Notes under the pieces: model-generated | Database searches by the model: none | Seen by the model: the letters and a program-made list of their open reading frames with translations, nothing else | What the model was told of the DNA's origin: nothing | Part shown: piece by piece, positions 63,788 to 64,000 of the stretch | How positions within the stretch are numbered: position 1 is the stretch's first letter | Layout of the letters: every line of letters starts with the position of its first letter | Made by a program: the position numbers and the translations under genes | NCBI RefSeq assembly: GCF_010993775.1 | Contig: NZ_WOTO01000043.1 | Span: forward strand, 1-64,000 | Origin: Fodinicola feengrottensis | Lineage (GTDB): Bacteria; Actinomycetota; Actinomycetes; Mycobacteriales; HKI-0501 | DNA: 64,000 nt | Direction of reading: 5' to 3'

Positions 63788-64000
63788 ATGGCAGATGAGC
63801 AGGCTTCCGGCGGACGAGACCGGCGGCCTCCGTCGCCGGCCGTGGATCGCGCGCTGACCGTGCTGGAAACCCTGGTCAGCGCCAGTGAGCCGCTCACCTT
63901 GACCTCGCTGGCCAAGCAGACCCGGATCCCGCTGGCCACCTGCGCGGCGATCGTCTACACGCTGGAGGAGCGTGGGTACGCGAGCCGCCGGATTGTCGGT
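63788..64000 (+). CDS. IclR-family regulator, 5' part only
   Basis: The first 71 residues of a gene that runs off the window. After an Arg-rich leader (MADEQASGGRDRRPPSPA) comes the IclR winged helix-turn-helix: VDRALTVLETLVSASEPLTL, TSLAKQTRIPLATCAAIVYT and LEERGYASRRIVG. The ATG at 63788 follows gtgcgag. The effector domain is not in the window. The 240 bp between the anti-sigma gene and this start hold no gene that I can support. Confidence 0.88.
   Translation, partial: MADEQASGGRDRRPPSPAVDRALTVLETLVSASEPLTLTSLAKQTRIPLATCAAIVYTLEERGYASRRIVG

Noticed and set aside
1..64000. tRNA or rRNA genes
   Set aside because: I found no cloverleaf or rRNA-like sequence on either strand by eye; a tRNAscan/Infernal run could find one I missed.

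Overview
The window is high-GC DNA from an actinomycete, on the evidence of GC-rich third codon positions, GTG/TTG starts, ATGA/GTGA stop-start overlaps and actinobacteria-specific families (DUF3027, DUF2530, SepH, XPB with its helicase-associated partner). The order XPB - helicase-associated protein - cold-shock protein - DUF3027/Hsp90-like ATPase - SepH - SerC - citrate synthase 2 resembles a conserved chromosomal neighbourhood of Mycobacterium and relatives (Rv0861c, Rv0862c, Rv0871, Rv0883c, Rv0884c, Rv0889c). I cannot name the genus from sequence alone.

Layout. 0-7 kb: an inverted partial XPB copy with a 70-bp tandem array, then XPB, an L,D-transpeptidase, a decayed gene and the XPB-associated protein. 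7-20 kb: acyl-CoA ligase, TetR remnant, cold-shock protein, lipoprotein, DUF3027/Hsp90-like pair, membrane proteins, a Gly/Asn/Asp/Ser repeat protein, a purine permease, an MFS exporter. 20-22.6 kb: an intact IS1634-type element, two tiny tandem genes and a perfect 32-bp-arm palindrome. 22.6-26.1 kb: TetR/oxidoreductase divergent pair and a peptide-type solute-binding lipoprotein.

26.3-32.8 kb is an accessory region that reads as a ruined defence island: an IS66 scrap, a DrmA-like helicase fragment, an archaeal-type ATPase cut by an IS256 element, a DUF262 fragment, a membrane protein, the tail of an Eco57I-type methylase and a decayed type II Wadjet JetD. 32.8-40.6 kb: TMEM175-like channel, CPBP protease, thioesterase, then a secreted cluster (GH76 mannanase, I36-type inhibitor, a free copy of the GH76 accessory domain) and a BTAD regulator. 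40.7-48.8 kb: sepH, serC, citA, a PLP lyase, a DUF1254 lipoprotein, pdxH and an MFS protein. 49-64 kb: an ECF sigma factor with a membrane propeller partner, MerR/thioredoxin, dodecin, SGNH hydrolase, Ycf48-like propeller, arfB, ornithine cyclodeaminase-like enzyme, methyltransferase, an aminotransferase-mmsA-GNAT operon, a SigC-like factor with a zinc-finger membrane anti-sigma candidate, and the start of an IclR regulator.

Two non-coding repeat families stand out: a ~185-bp element with 25-26 bp terminal inverted repeats (three copies and one diverged), and a multi-hairpin repeat in tandem or single copies; at three loci they lie side by side. About half of the genes, including ones expected to be essential or strongly conserved, carry frameshifts, many at homopolymers. 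I read most of these as base-level sequence errors, and reserve 'pseudogene' for fragments that are also truncated.
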